DNA of 64,000 nucleotides from Streptomyces sp. ISL-11 (GCF_018614525.1 NZ_JAGGOL010000029.1:62001-126000); one strand, 5' to 3'. Counted from the first letter of the stretch, positions 8,753-19,865 are shown. Program-made: numbers and translations. Notes: a model not told the origin generated them from the letters alone.

Positions 8753-8789
8753 TAGTTGTATGAATGTAATCGTTTTAGCTCTACAACTA
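8753..8789. promoter_or_regulatory. AT-rich inverted repeat, probable MarR operator
   Basis: TAGTTGTA (8753-8760) and TACAACTA (8782-8789) are perfect 8-bp arms 21 nt apart in an unusually AT-rich stretch between the exporter-MarR operon and dus. MarR regulators commonly bind such half-sites over their own promoter. Confidence 0.5.
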
Positions 8790-8821
8790 AAGGGGGTGGG
8801 TGCGTACGGGACAATGGAGGC

Positions 8822-10015
8822 ATGACCCAAGACGCCGCCTCGCCGCTCTCCATCGGTCCGCACTCGGTGTGGCCGCCGGTGGTGCTCGCCCCCATGGCGG
8901 GGATCACCAACGCGCCCTTCCGCACGCTCTGCCGCGAATTCGCCGAAGGCGCCGGCTGGGGGTCTGGGGGTTATCCCCCGGAAAGGCACAGTTCCGGCGG
9001 CAAGGGGCTCTTCGTCAGCGAGATGATCACCACCCGGGCGCTCGTCGAGCGGGACGCCAAGACGATGCGGCTGATCCACTTCGACGGCACCGAGAAGCCG
9101 CGCTCGATCCAGCTCTACGGGGTCGACCCGGTGACCGTCGGCAAGGCCGTCCGCATGATCGTGGACGAGGGCCTGGCCGACCACATCGACCTCAACTTCG
9201 GCTGCCCGGTCCCCAAGGTCACCCGCAAGGGCGGCGGCTCGGCGCTGCCGTACAAGCGCAACCTGCTGCGCTCGATCCTGCGCGAGGCCGTCGCCAACGC
9301 CGGCTCCCTGCCGGTCACCATGAAGATGCGCAAGGGCATCGACGACGACCACATCACCTACCTCGACGCCGGCCGGATCGCCGTCGAGGAGGGCGTCACG
9401 GCCATCGCGCTGCACGGCCGCACGGCGGCGCAGCACTACAGCGGTACGGCCGACTGGGAGGCCATCGCGCGCCTGAAGGAGGCCGTCCCGGAGATACCGG
9501 TCCTCGGCAACGGCGACATCTGGTCGGCGGAGGACGCCGTGCGGATGATGCGCGAGACCGGCTGCGACGGCGTCGTGGTCGGCCGGGGCTGCCTGGGCCG
9601 TCCGTGGCTCTTCGGCGACCTGGTGGCCGCCTTCGAGGGCGGCGGGGCGCCGGCGGCGCCCACCTTCGGGGAGGTGGCCCGCGTCATGGTGCGCCATGCG
9701 CGGCTGCTGGGGGAGTGGCTGGGGAGCGAGGAGCGCGGGGTCGTCGACTTCCGCAAGCACGTCGCCTGGTACACCAAGGGCTTCTCCGTCGGCTCGGAGG
9801 CGCGGAAGAAGCTGGCAATCGCCTCATCGCTGGACGAAATGGACGCTCTTCTGAGCGGGCTCGATCTGGACCAGTCCTGGCCCGTCGGCGCGAACGGGCC
9901 CCGTGGGCGTACGTCCGGCCGTGACCGCGTCGTGCTCCCGGACGGCTGGCTGAACGACCCGTACGACTGCGCGGCCGTCGGGGCGGACGCGGAACTTGAT
10001 ACATCCGGTGGCTGA
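8822..10015 (+). CDS. dus: tRNA-dihydrouridine synthase
   Basis: A 397-residue FMN enzyme that reduces uridines in the D-loop of tRNA. Dus signatures are present: VLAPMAGITNAPFRTLC (FMN binding), IDLNFGCPVPKVTRKGGGS with the catalytic Cys, LHGRTAAQHYSG, GNGDI and VGRGCLGRPW. After FRTLCREF there is an extra run of about 17 residues (AEGAGWGSGGYPPERHS) before GGKGLFVSEM that family members normally lack; it is encoded by a G5/C5 palindromic DNA segment. The ATG at 8822 is preceded by GACAAT ending 6 nt before it, and the GGAGG is only 1 nt from the ATG, so the mRNA may be leaderless. Confidence 0.93.
   Translation: MTQDAASPLSIGPHSVWPPVVLAPMAGITNAPFRTLCREFAEGAGWGSGGYPPERHSSGGKGLFVSEMITTRALVERDAKTMRLIHFDGTEKPRSIQLYGVDPVTVGKAVRMIVDEGLADHIDLNFGCPVPKVTRKGGGSALPYKRNLLRSILREAVANAGSLPVTMKMRKGIDDDHITYLDAGRIAVEEGVTAIALHGRTAAQHYSGTADWEAIARLKEAVPEIPVLGNGDIWSAEDAVRMMRETGCDGVVVGRGCLGRPWLFGDLVAAFEGGGAPAAPTFGEVARVMVRHARLLGEWLGSEERGVVDFRKHVAWYTKGFSVGSEARKKLAIASSLDEMDALLSGLDLDQSWPVGANGPRGRTSGRDRVVLPDGWLNDPYDCAAVGADAELDTSGG
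8950..8993 (+). repeat. In-frame palindromic insertion inside dus
   Basis: The segment contains GGGGG TTAT CCCCC (8966-8979) within a TGGGGGTCTGGGGGTTAT context and length divisible by three. It encodes a Gly/Pro-rich peptide at the surface loop between the first strand and GLFVSEM. It looks like a small mobile palindromic element fixed in frame. Confidence 0.5.
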
Positions 10016-10086
10016 GCGGCGTGATTCTCGCCACCTGTGATCAGGGTGGCGCTCAGATGAGCGGCTAGAATCGGGATCTATCTTTT

Positions 10087-10113
10087 GAGGGGTGGCACTG
10101 GGTGCCACCCCTC
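10087..10113 (+). terminator. Terminator hairpin after dus
   Basis: GAGGGGTGGCAC, loop TGG, GTGCCACCCCTC: a perfect 12-bp stem followed by TTGCGTT. It lies 72 nt after the dus stop codon. Confidence 0.75.
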
Positions 10114-10394
10114 TTGCGTTCACTTCTCGACGTTGAAGCCGTTCGATCATCGACGGTGCGTGATTCCCTCCGTGCTCTTTGTCATCCTGAGTTCAAGACT
10201 TGAACATGACACTCTCCAGCCCTTTTCCGGACCGTGACTTTCGATCTGCTGGCAGACGGGTGGTTACGGCCGCATGACCGTGGAGTGGACCTCCTCAGAC
10301 GCCTTCGATCTGGGTACGCTCCCCGCCGTCAGCACGTTTGAGCAGGCCCTCCCCCAACTGTGTACGGGGGGACCCCAGTGAGGAGTCGAGTCCC
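10114..10394. other. Intergenic region upstream of ppdK
   Basis: About 280 nt without a plausible gene. It probably carries the ppdK promoter (no confident -35/-10 pair could be fixed). At 10347-10376 lies a C-rich/G-rich hairpin (TCCCCC, 10-nt loop, GGGGGGA) of a type seen repeatedly in Streptomyces leaders; it ends about 20 nt before the ppdK start. Confidence 0.4.
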
Positions 10395-13109
<2,715 letters not shown>

Positions 13110-13181
13110 CCGGGCCCGGCCCGAGTGCGCGGGAGCCGCCGCCGGTTGTCCGGCGGCGGCTCCGTTGTGCCTGCGGCGAGC

Positions 13182-13250
13182 GTCCTCAAACGCCGGACGG
13201 GCTGGAAAATCCAGCCCGTCCGGCGTTTGAGGACACCGCGCGTAGCGCGG
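13182..13250. repeat. Repeat copy C1: 25-bp hairpin of the CCTCAAACGCCGGACGGGCT family
   Basis: Arms 13182-13206 and 13210-13234 pair perfectly over 25 bp around an AAA loop; a second small hairpin CCGCGC GTA GCGCGG follows at 13236-13250. The CCTCAAACGCCGGACGGGCT core recurs in the composite repeats C2, C3 and C6 of this window. Placed right after ppdK, it should act as a bidirectional terminator. Confidence 0.8.
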
Positions 13251-13328
13251 AGGGCACCGCTGCGTGACGGGCAGATTTCGGGGTGCGGCGCCGGTCATGG
13301 AGAAGACGGCACCCAGCCGGACATGGCG

Positions 13329-13364
13329 AGGGGCGGCGCCCGTGCGGGAGCGCCGCCCCTCTTT
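13329..13364 (+). terminator. Hairpin with T-run downstream of ppdK
   Basis: AGGGGCGGCGC (13329-13339) pairs with GCGCCGCCCCT (13350-13360) and is followed by CTTT. A third hairpin, GTTGCCGCCCG/CGGGCGGCAAC, lies at 13383-13412. Confidence 0.55.
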
Positions 13365-13412
13365 ACTCCCCCACCGGGAGTTGTTGCCGCCCGCATCGGC
13401 TCGGGCGGCAAC

Positions 13413-13615
13413 TCGCATACTCAGCGGCCGCTTATTCGCTCGCCACCCCCCACGGGAACGAGCGGGAGCAGCCCCGAGTGCGTGAATAGCATTTCGCTTC
13501 CGACATGTTCCGCGCGAGTCCTTTCAACTGTGGCCAAAAGGACGTGGTAACAGCTCGTATCGGTGTGCATACTCAGTGAGCGGGGGGTGGTTGCGATGTC
13601 TCATGTGGGGGTTTG
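13413..13615. other. Intergenic promoter region of the ArsR-like gene
   Basis: No gene is visible. The stretch from about 13490 is less GC-rich and should hold the promoter of the gene at 13616. A 9-nt sequence, GCATACTCA, occurs at about 13416 and again near 13567; its meaning is unclear. Confidence 0.35.
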
Positions 13616-14641
13616 GTGCTGCGCGTCCATTTCACGGGACTCGATCTGGCCCGGTTGCGCCTGGCCGGAGACCCGGACGCACTCTGGGAAACCGTATTGA
13701 GCCTGCACCGGCTCCGGGACAAACAAGGCGAGTCGATCTTCGGTGATTGGCGGTCGGAAACCCGGACCCGGTTGAATGGTGAAACGCGGCTACTGGCGCC
13801 GCTGGTCCCCTCCCGCGGATATTTTCCCGACTTCCTGACCCCGCCCGAAGGCGTCCTCGGACTGGACTCGGGCATGCAGGCCCTGCGCGAGACGCCCGCC
13901 GAGCGGGTCCACCAGGAGCTCGGCAGGCTCTCCACGGTCCGTACGCTCCCCGCTTGGATACGATCCATGGCCGAGGGCGACACCCGGGCCTTCGCCAAGC
14001 TGACCGGTGCCCTGCACGCCTACCACGAGGCGGCCATCGCCCCCTACTGGGCGCACATCCAGGCGCAGATAGAGGCCGACCGGGCGGTGCGCGGCCGGGC
14101 CCTGCTCGACGGCGGCGCCGACGCGCTGCTGTCCTCACTGCCGCCGATGATGCGCTGGCGGGCCCCCGTGCTGGAGGCCGACTACCCCGTGGACCGCGAC
14201 GTCCACCTCAACGGCCGCGGACTGCTGCTCGTCCCCTCCTTCTTCTGCCGGCGCACGCCCGTCACCTACGTCAACCCCGACCTGGCGCCCGTCCTCGTCT
14301 ACCCCGCGCGCCACATGTCGGAGTGCGCGTCCGCCGTCGACACCGCGCCGCGCTCGCTCGGCAAGCTCGTCGGCCACACCCGCTCGGCCGTCCTCGGTTC
14401 CATCGGCGGCGGCTGTACGACCAGTGAACTCGCCCGCCGGGTCGGGGTGTCCGCCGCCTCCGCCAGCCAGCACGCGGGGGTGCTGCGCGAGGCGGGCCTG
14501 GTGCTGACGCTGCGCAACGGCAGCGCGGTGCTGCACACCCTGACACCGCTGGGCGCGGCACTGCTGCGCGGCGGCCACCGCCCGCCGGCCCGGCGGGCTC
14601 AGTCGTCGATGCCGGAACGTTCGACGCCCGCGACGATGTAG
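13616..14641 (+). CDS. ArsR-type winged-helix regulator with N-terminal DUF5937-like domain
   Basis: 341 residues. The first 230 residues form a conserved actinobacterial domain (VHFTGLDLARLRLAGDPDAL, SIFGDWR) and the last 90 a winged helix (CTTSELARRVGVSAASASQ, VLREAGLVLTLRNGSAVLHT). No metal-binding Cys pair of classic ArsR proteins is seen, so it probably senses something else. GTG at 13616 has GGGGG 4 nt upstream. It converges on the sugar importer operon with a 43-nt 3' overlap; regulation of the importer by it is possible but not shown. Confidence 0.85.
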   Translation: MLRVHFTGLDLARLRLAGDPDALWETVLSLHRLRDKQGESIFGDWRSETRTRLNGETRLLAPLVPSRGYFPDFLTPPEGVLGLDSGMQALRETPAERVHQELGRLSTVRTLPAWIRSMAEGDTRAFAKLTGALHAYHEAAIAPYWAHIQAQIEADRAVRGRALLDGGADALLSSLPPMMRWRAPVLEADYPVDRDVHLNGRGLLLVPSFFCRRTPVTYVNPDLAPVLVYPARHMSECASAVDTAPRSLGKLVGHTRSAVLGSIGGGCTTSELARRVGVSAASASQHAGVLREAGLVLTLRNGSAVLHTLTPLGAALLRGGHRPPARRAQSSMPERSTPATM

Positions 14642-15465
14642 CGCTGGAGCAGCAGGAAGACCAGCAGCAGCGGCACGATCGACACCGCGGCCGCCACGAA
14701 CAGTTCGTGGAGATTGACGATCTGCGCGGTGGTGAAGGTCGACAGCGCCACCTGCACCGTCCAGGCGTCGCGGTCCTGGCCGATGACCAGGGGCCACAGG
14801 AAGGCGTTCCACGCGCCGATGAAGACGATCGTGGCGACGGCGGCGAAGACCGGCCGCGAGTTGGGCACGACGATCCGCCAGTACGTACGCCAGTAGCCGA
14901 GCCCGTCGACCTGCGCGGCGTCCTCCAACTCCCGGGGGAAGCCCAGGAAGTACTGGCGGAAGACGAAGCAGGCGAACGCGCTGAACAGTGTCGGCACGAT
15001 CAGGCCGCGCAGCGTGGAGATCCAGCCCAGCGAGGAGACCAGCACGAACGTGGGCAGGAAGGTCACCGCCGCCGGCACCATCAGCGTGCCGAGGATCGCG
15101 TAGAAGACGGCGTCGGCGTGGCGGTAGGGGATCCGGGCCAGGCCGTAGCCGGCGAGCGAGGCGAGCAGCACCGTGCCCAGCGTGGTCGCCACCGCGATCA
15201 GCGTGGAGTTCAGCAGCGCGTGCGCCATCGGCACGGCGGGGTCGTCGAACAGCTCGCGCACGTTCGACCAGCGCACGTCACGGGGGAAGAACGTCCAGTC
15301 CGGCGCCGTGATGTCCGCCTCGGAGGCGAGGCCGTTGCGGACGAGCAGGTAGAAGGGGATCAGGAACAGCGCCGCCAGCGCGATCAGCAGGACCAGCCGC
15401 AGCGCCCGTCCGGTCCGTACGAGGGCGTCGTCGAGCACGCCGTCCCGGCTCCGCGTCCGCGTCAT
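14599..15465 (-). CDS. Sugar ABC transporter permease (MalG-like)
   Basis: 288 residues, six predicted membrane segments, with the binding-protein-dependent permease EAA loop (ELEDAAQVDGLGYWRTYWRIVVPNSRP, shown in part as DAAQVDGLGYWRTYWRIVVP). The short N-terminal tail before TM1 is MalG-like. ATG at 15465 overlaps the TGA of the upstream permease gene (ATGA). It is the last gene of a three-gene carbohydrate importer operon; no ATPase gene is present, so a shared MsiK-type ATPase is expected to energise it. Confidence 0.92.
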   Translation of the reverse strand: MTRTRSRDGVLDDALVRTGRALRLVLLIALAALFLIPFYLLVRNGLASEADITAPDWTFFPRDVRWSNVRELFDDPAVPMAHALLNSTLIAVATTLGTVLLASLAGYGLARIPYRHADAVFYAILGTLMVPAAVTFLPTFVLVSSLGWISTLRGLIVPTLFSAFACFVFRQYFLGFPRELEDAAQVDGLGYWRTYWRIVVPNSRPVFAAVATIVFIGAWNAFLWPLVIGQDRDAWTVQVALSTFTTAQIVNLHELFVAAAVSIVPLLLVFLLLQRYIVAGVERSGIDD

Positions 15466-16388
15466 GCCGCACCCTCCCCGCGCCGGCCGAGCCCGGACCA
15501 GCGTGCCTGTACGACCGTGACCACCGCGATGATCAGTGCCAGGATCACCGCGCCGGCGCTGCCCAGCCCGAGGTTCTGGCCCTGCCCGAGCGCGGTGTAG
15601 TAGAGGTAGACCAGCGGCGGCCGGGCGTACGGCGGGTAGCCGCGCGCGTCCGAGAGCAGGTTGTAGAACTCGTCGAACGCCTGGAACGCGCCGATGACCA
15701 GCAGCAGCACCACCGCCACCGAGGTCGGGCGCAGCGCGGGGAACGTGATGTGGCGGAAGGTCTGCCACCCCGGCCGGGCGCCGTCGACGGCGGCGGCCTC
15801 GTACAGCTGCGGCGGGATGCGCTGGAGGCCGGCCAGGAAGAGGACCATGTAGAAGCCCGCCTGGAGCCAGAGCCGCACGGTGACCACGACCAGCCAGTAC
15901 CAGGGCGGATCGGTCGTCGCGAGCCAGGCGACCTGGTCGGTGCCGAACCAGCCCAGCACGGTGTTCGCCAGGCCGAACCGCACCCCATTGAAGATCGACA
16001 TCTTCCAGATCAGCGCGGCCACGACGTACGAGCAGGCGGCCGGCAGGAAGAACACCGAACGGAAGAACGCCTGGGCGCGCCGCAGCCTGCCCACCGCCAG
16101 TGCCAGGCCGAGGGAGAGCGCGTAGGTCGCCGGGACGATGAAGGCGGTGAAGAGCGCGAAGGTCGCCAGCGACGAGCGGAACGCCGGGTCGCGCAGCATG
16201 GCCGTGTAGTTGTCCAGGCCGACGAAGTCCGTCGGGGTGACGGTGTTCTGCGCGTCGAAGAAGCTGAGCCAGACGCTCCAGGCCAGCGGTACGTACGTGA
16301 ACAGCAGCAGCCCGAGGGCGAAGGGGCCGGTGAAAATCCAGAACCAGAGGGTTCGGTTCCGCTGGCGGGCCGTGCCGGGAGCCGACAC
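15462..16388 (-). CDS. Sugar ABC transporter permease (MalF-like)
   Basis: 308 residues, six membrane segments. The N-terminus contains WFWIFTGPFALGLLLFTYVP (TM1) and a periplasmic-type loop with FVGLDNYTAML, typical of MalF/UgpA permeases. The EAA loop is YEAAAVDGARPGWQTFRHIT. The GTG at 16388 follows the stop codon of the binding-protein gene after 1 nt and has GAAGAGG upstream; the frame open to 16469 is not used. Confidence 0.92.
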   Translation of the reverse strand: MSAPGTARQRNRTLWFWIFTGPFALGLLLFTYVPLAWSVWLSFFDAQNTVTPTDFVGLDNYTAMLRDPAFRSSLATFALFTAFIVPATYALSLGLALAVGRLRRAQAFFRSVFFLPAACSYVVAALIWKMSIFNGVRFGLANTVLGWFGTDQVAWLATTDPPWYWLVVVTVRLWLQAGFYMVLFLAGLQRIPPQLYEAAAVDGARPGWQTFRHITFPALRPTSVAVVLLLVIGAFQAFDEFYNLLSDARGYPPYARPPLVYLYYTALGQGQNLGLGSAGAVILALIIAVVTVVQARWSGLGRRGEGAA

Positions 16389-16389
16389 G

Positions 16390-17649
16390 TCAGGACCTCT
16401 TCCGCACGCGCCGCAGCTCGGTGTCGGCGGTACGGACGACCGCGCGAAGCTCGGCCGCCGGGTCGGCACCGCCCTTGATGACGCGGTTGAGCGCGTCCTG
16501 GTAGGCGGTCTGGCAGGCGACCGTCCACAGCAGGGGCTGGGCGTAGCCGTGGTCGGTGGTGAAGCGGACGACCTCGGCCGCGGCGCCCTCCTTCAGCCGC
16601 GTGGCCTTGGCGGCCAGCGAGATGCGGGCGGGGATGTGGAAGCCGTAGGAGAGCGCGAAGTCCTCCTGGTGGTCGGTGCGGTCCACCCACAGCCACTTCA
16701 CGTACGCCTTCGCCGCGTCCCGGTGCCGGCTGCGGGCGCTGACCGCCGCCCCGTACGCGCCGACCGGCACGGCCGGCCTGCCGGAGGGCCCGTCGGCCGG
16801 GAAGGGCAGGACGCCGAAGTCGTCACCGAGTGCCTTCTTCACCTGCGGCAGCGTCCACAGGCCGGACCACTGCATCGCGGTGAGCCCCTGGACGAGTGCG
16901 GAGGGGTCGGACCAGTCGGTGGGCGCGCCCAGCAGCAGTGACTTGTCGGCGTACAGCCGACGGAGCTTGCCGAGGGTGCGGGCCGCGGCCGGGTCGTCGA
17001 AGCCGACGCGGCCGTCGTCGGTGACCAGCGAGAGGCCCGCGGCGTACAGGGGCGTGCCGCCCAGGACGCCCGAGCCGCCGTCGTTGCCGAGGAACAGCCC
17101 TTTGACCTTGGAGTCCGTGAGCCGTTTGGCCGTGTCGACCAGCTCGTCCAGGCTGCGGGGCGGGCGGGCGCCGGCCTTCTCCAGCAGGCTCTTGCGGTAG
17201 TAGAGCAGCTGTGTGTCGACGACCTGGGGCACGCCCCACACCCGGCCGTCGTACGTCTTGGGCGCGATGACCGCCTTCGGGAAGTCGCTCTCGACGCCCT
17301 TGAGCAGGTCCGTGAGGTCGACGACCTGACCGCCCTGGATCTGGTCCAGTGTCGGACCGTTGACCTCGAAGACGTCCGGACCGGAGTCGGTCAGCAGGGC
17401 GGCCGCGGTCTGCTGGTCGTAGGCGCCGGGCCGCCACTGGATACGGACGTCGGCCGGCCGGTAGGCGGCGGCGTACCGGCGGACCGCCCGCTCGGTGCCC
17501 GCCTCGCCGTACTGGTGGTACCAGTGCGACAGGCGGGTTCGCGAACCACCGTCGTCCCGGCCGGTGTTGGAACCGCACGCGACGGCGAGCCCGCCCGTCA
17601 GGGCCAGCCCGCCACCGGCGGTCAGGAGTCGTCTGCGGCTGATCGGCAT
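16390..17649 (-). CDS. Extracellular sugar-binding lipoprotein of an ABC importer
   Basis: 419 residues of solute-binding protein family 1. The N-terminus has a twin-arginine signal (ISRRRLLTAGGG) and a lipobox ending in LAVAC, so it is exported by Tat and lipid-anchored. Middle region motifs such as GPDVFEVNGPTLDQ and VWGVPQVVDTQLLYYRKSLL are typical of maltose/multiple-sugar binding proteins. It is the first gene of the importer operon. GAGGGG lies 9 nt before the ATG. The promoter region contains a GACGGTC direct repeat about 50-70 nt upstream. The sugar cannot be told. Confidence 0.93.
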   Translation of the reverse strand: MPISRRRLLTAGGGLALTGGLAVACGSNTGRDDGGSRTRLSHWYHQYGEAGTERAVRRYAAAYRPADVRIQWRPGAYDQQTAAALLTDSGPDVFEVNGPTLDQIQGGQVVDLTDLLKGVESDFPKAVIAPKTYDGRVWGVPQVVDTQLLYYRKSLLEKAGARPPRSLDELVDTAKRLTDSKVKGLFLGNDGGSGVLGGTPLYAAGLSLVTDDGRVGFDDPAAARTLGKLRRLYADKSLLLGAPTDWSDPSALVQGLTAMQWSGLWTLPQVKKALGDDFGVLPFPADGPSGRPAVPVGAYGAAVSARSRHRDAAKAYVKWLWVDRTDHQEDFALSYGFHIPARISLAAKATRLKEGAAAEVVRFTTDHGYAQPLLWTVACQTAYQDALNRVIKGGADPAAELRAVVRTADTELRRVRKRS

Positions 17650-17771
17650 GTCGCTCGTCCCCTCGCTGGGTCGGCCGTTCGAAGACCGTCCGCTGTGGAC
17701 CGTCTGCGATCGTACGGCTCAACGATCAACGATGGAGGGGGATTGCGACAGACGCGTTATCGCCGTGTGGC

Positions 17772-17991
17772 GGCCGGTTCGGTGTGCGGGGTGCTGCGGG
17801 CCGTTGTCGTGCGCACCACCGCTGCGCGGCGGTGTCCTCAGTCTCCCCCAGCTACCGCTGGGGGTGCCCCCAACGGGCTGAAATTGGCTGAGCTCAGCCG
17901 AATCGAGCCCGTCCGGCGTTTGAGGACGCGCCCGGAGGGCGCCAGCCGCCGCAGGCGGCAAAGACGACCCGCAGTCGACGATCCGCCGGAC
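17772..17991. repeat. Composite repeat C2 abutting the KimA-like stop codon
   Basis: Modules in order: diverged left end, GTGCGCACCACCGCTGCGCG hairpin, CCCCCAGCTACCGCTGGGGG hairpin (17845-17864), GGCTGAGCTCAGCC (17886-17899), the AGCCCGTCCGGCGTTTGAGG core, GCCGCCGCAGGCGGC (17946-17960), and the right end GATCCGCCGGAC (17980-17991), which touches the TAG stop of the gene ending at 17991. Together with the SBP leader (17650-17771) it fills a gene-free stretch. Confidence 0.75.
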
Positions 17992-19865
17992 TAGTCCGTG
18001 TCACCTCCGCGGACGCGGAACCGCAGTCGGCAGATGACCGCGTCGGTGTCCCGGCGCACCGCATGCGCGACGACCGCGCCCCGCTGGTTCTGCAGCAGCC
18101 GCTGCCATACGTGCGCGGGTTCGACCTCCGGGATCAGCACCGTGACGCGGTTGCCGGGGTGCCGGGCGGCCAGCTCACGGACGTAGCCGACGATCGGGCG
18201 GCCCAGGGCCCGGGTGTCCGCGGGCAGTTCGACCAGGTCCACGCCCGGCCGCCACAGCTCCCAGTCGCGGCGCAGCGACTCCGCGGCCCGCCGGCCCTCG
18301 GCGTCGGGCTGGGCGACGGTCACCGCCACCACCTCGTCGCCCAGGGACACGGCGGCGGTCAGCGCCTCGCTGGTCAGCCGGGACAGCGAGGAGACCGGCA
18401 CGACGACCACGGAGTGGCAGCGGCGCGGCGGCTCCGGCACCCGGCCCAGCCCGAGCCGCTCGCCGATCCGCCCGTACGCGCGGTGGACGGCCTCGAAGAC
18501 CGCGACCAGCAGCGGCAGGGCGAGGACGATCAGCCAGGCGCCCTCCTCGAACTTCGTCGCGGTGACGACGACGGCCGAGACGCCGGTGAGCGCCGCGCCG
18601 AAGCCGTTGAGCAGGGTCCGGCCCCGCCATCCGGCGGAACGTTCCCGCCGCCAGTGGCGGACCATGCCGACCTGGCAGATGGTGAACCCGACGAACACCC
18701 CGATCGCGAAGAGCGGTACGAGCGTGTTGACGTCCCCGCCGGAGAGGACCAGCAGCAGCGCGGAGACGGCGGCCAGTGCCAGCACACCGTGGCGGTGGAC
18801 CTGGCGGTCGGCCTTCAGGCCGAAGACGTGCGGCAGGTAGTTGTCGCGGGCCAGCAGCCCCATCAGCACCGGCAGGCCGCCGAAGGAGGTGTTCGCGGCC
18901 AGCGCCAGCAGGACGACGGTCGCGAACTGCACCACATAGAACGCGCCGTTGTGGCCGAGTGAGGCGTCGGCGAGCTGCGCGAGGACGGTCACGCCCTCGA
19001 CCGGCTGGAGGTGGAAGCGGCCGATGAGGACGGACAGGCCGATCAGCATGACGCCCAGCAGCGCGCCGAGCGCGACCTCGGTGCGCTGGGCGCGCCGGGC
19101 CGCCGGGGCGCGGAAGGACGGCACGGCGTTGGCGACGGCCTCGACGCCGGTGAGCGCGGAGCAGCCGGAGGCGAACGCCTTCAGCAGGAGGAGGGCGCCC
19201 ACGGTGGTGGCGTTCCCGCCGAGGACGGAGGCGTGCCCGGCGGCCTCGGTGCTCGCGGGCGCGTCCCGGAAGAGCCCCACCACGATCATCGTCAGGACCG
19301 ACCCGACGAAGACGGCGGTCGGCACGATGAACGCCTTCGCCGATTCCACGATGCCGCGCAGGTTGACGGCGGTGACCAGGGCCAGCACGCCCAGGCAGAT
19401 CCACAGCCGCTCGCCGTAGAGGGAGGGGAAGGCGGAGGTCAGGGCGGCGACCCCGGCGGTGACGGAGACGGCCACGTTCAGCACGTAGTCCAGCACCAGC
19501 GACGCCGCCGTCACCAGGCTGGTGCGCCGGCCCAGGTGCCGCTTGGCGACGGCGTAACTGCCGCCGCCGTCCGGGAACGCGGCGATGACCTGCCGGTAGG
19601 AGGCGACGAGCACGGCCAGCAGCGCGGCGATCGCGAGCGTGACCGGCAGGGTGAAGCCGAGGCCGTACGCTCCCGCGGCCGCCAGCACCAGCACGATCGA
19701 CTCGGGCCCGTACGCGACGGAGGCCATCGCGTCGAGGGACAGGGCCGCGAGTCCCTGCGTCGTGGTCAGCCGGTGCCGGTCCTCGCCGGCGGGGCGCGCG
19801 GCGCCGGTATCGGGCGGCTCCTCGCCGGTCCCCGCGAGCTCGTCCGTACGGGCCACCATGGACAT
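17991..19865 (-). CDS. APC-superfamily permease of the KimA (YdaO) type
   Basis: 624 residues: about 12 membrane segments in the first 450 residues, then a soluble C-terminal domain of about 150 residues (HSVVVVPVSSLSRLTSEALT). The membrane part follows the Bacillus potassium importer KimA closely: LSLDAMASVAYGPESI, SYRQVIAAFPDGGGSYAVAK, LVLDYVLNVAVSVTAGVAAL. KimA imports K+ and is inhibited by c-di-AMP binding to its cytosolic domain. Potassium uptake is therefore likely; amino-acid transport is the alternative. I saw no c-di-AMP riboswitch in the 160 nt upstream. GGAGG precedes the ATG by 11 nt (second ATG at 19859). Confidence 0.85.
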   Translation of the reverse strand: MSMVARTDELAGTGEEPPDTGAARPAGEDRHRLTTTQGLAALSLDAMASVAYGPESIVLVLAAAGAYGLGFTLPVTLAIAALLAVLVASYRQVIAAFPDGGGSYAVAKRHLGRRTSLVTAASLVLDYVLNVAVSVTAGVAALTSAFPSLYGERLWICLGVLALVTAVNLRGIVESAKAFIVPTAVFVGSVLTMIVVGLFRDAPASTEAAGHASVLGGNATTVGALLLLKAFASGCSALTGVEAVANAVPSFRAPAARRAQRTEVALGALLGVMLIGLSVLIGRFHLQPVEGVTVLAQLADASLGHNGAFYVVQFATVVLLALAANTSFGGLPVLMGLLARDNYLPHVFGLKADRQVHRHGVLALAAVSALLLVLSGGDVNTLVPLFAIGVFVGFTICQVGMVRHWRRERSAGWRGRTLLNGFGAALTGVSAVVVTATKFEEGAWLIVLALPLLVAVFEAVHRAYGRIGERLGLGRVPEPPRRCHSVVVVPVSSLSRLTSEALTAAVSLGDEVVAVTVAQPDAEGRRAAESLRRDWELWRPGVDLVELPADTRALGRPIVGYVRELAARHPGNRVTVLIPEVEPAHVWQRLLQNQRGAVVAHAVRRDTDAVICRLRFRVRGGDTD

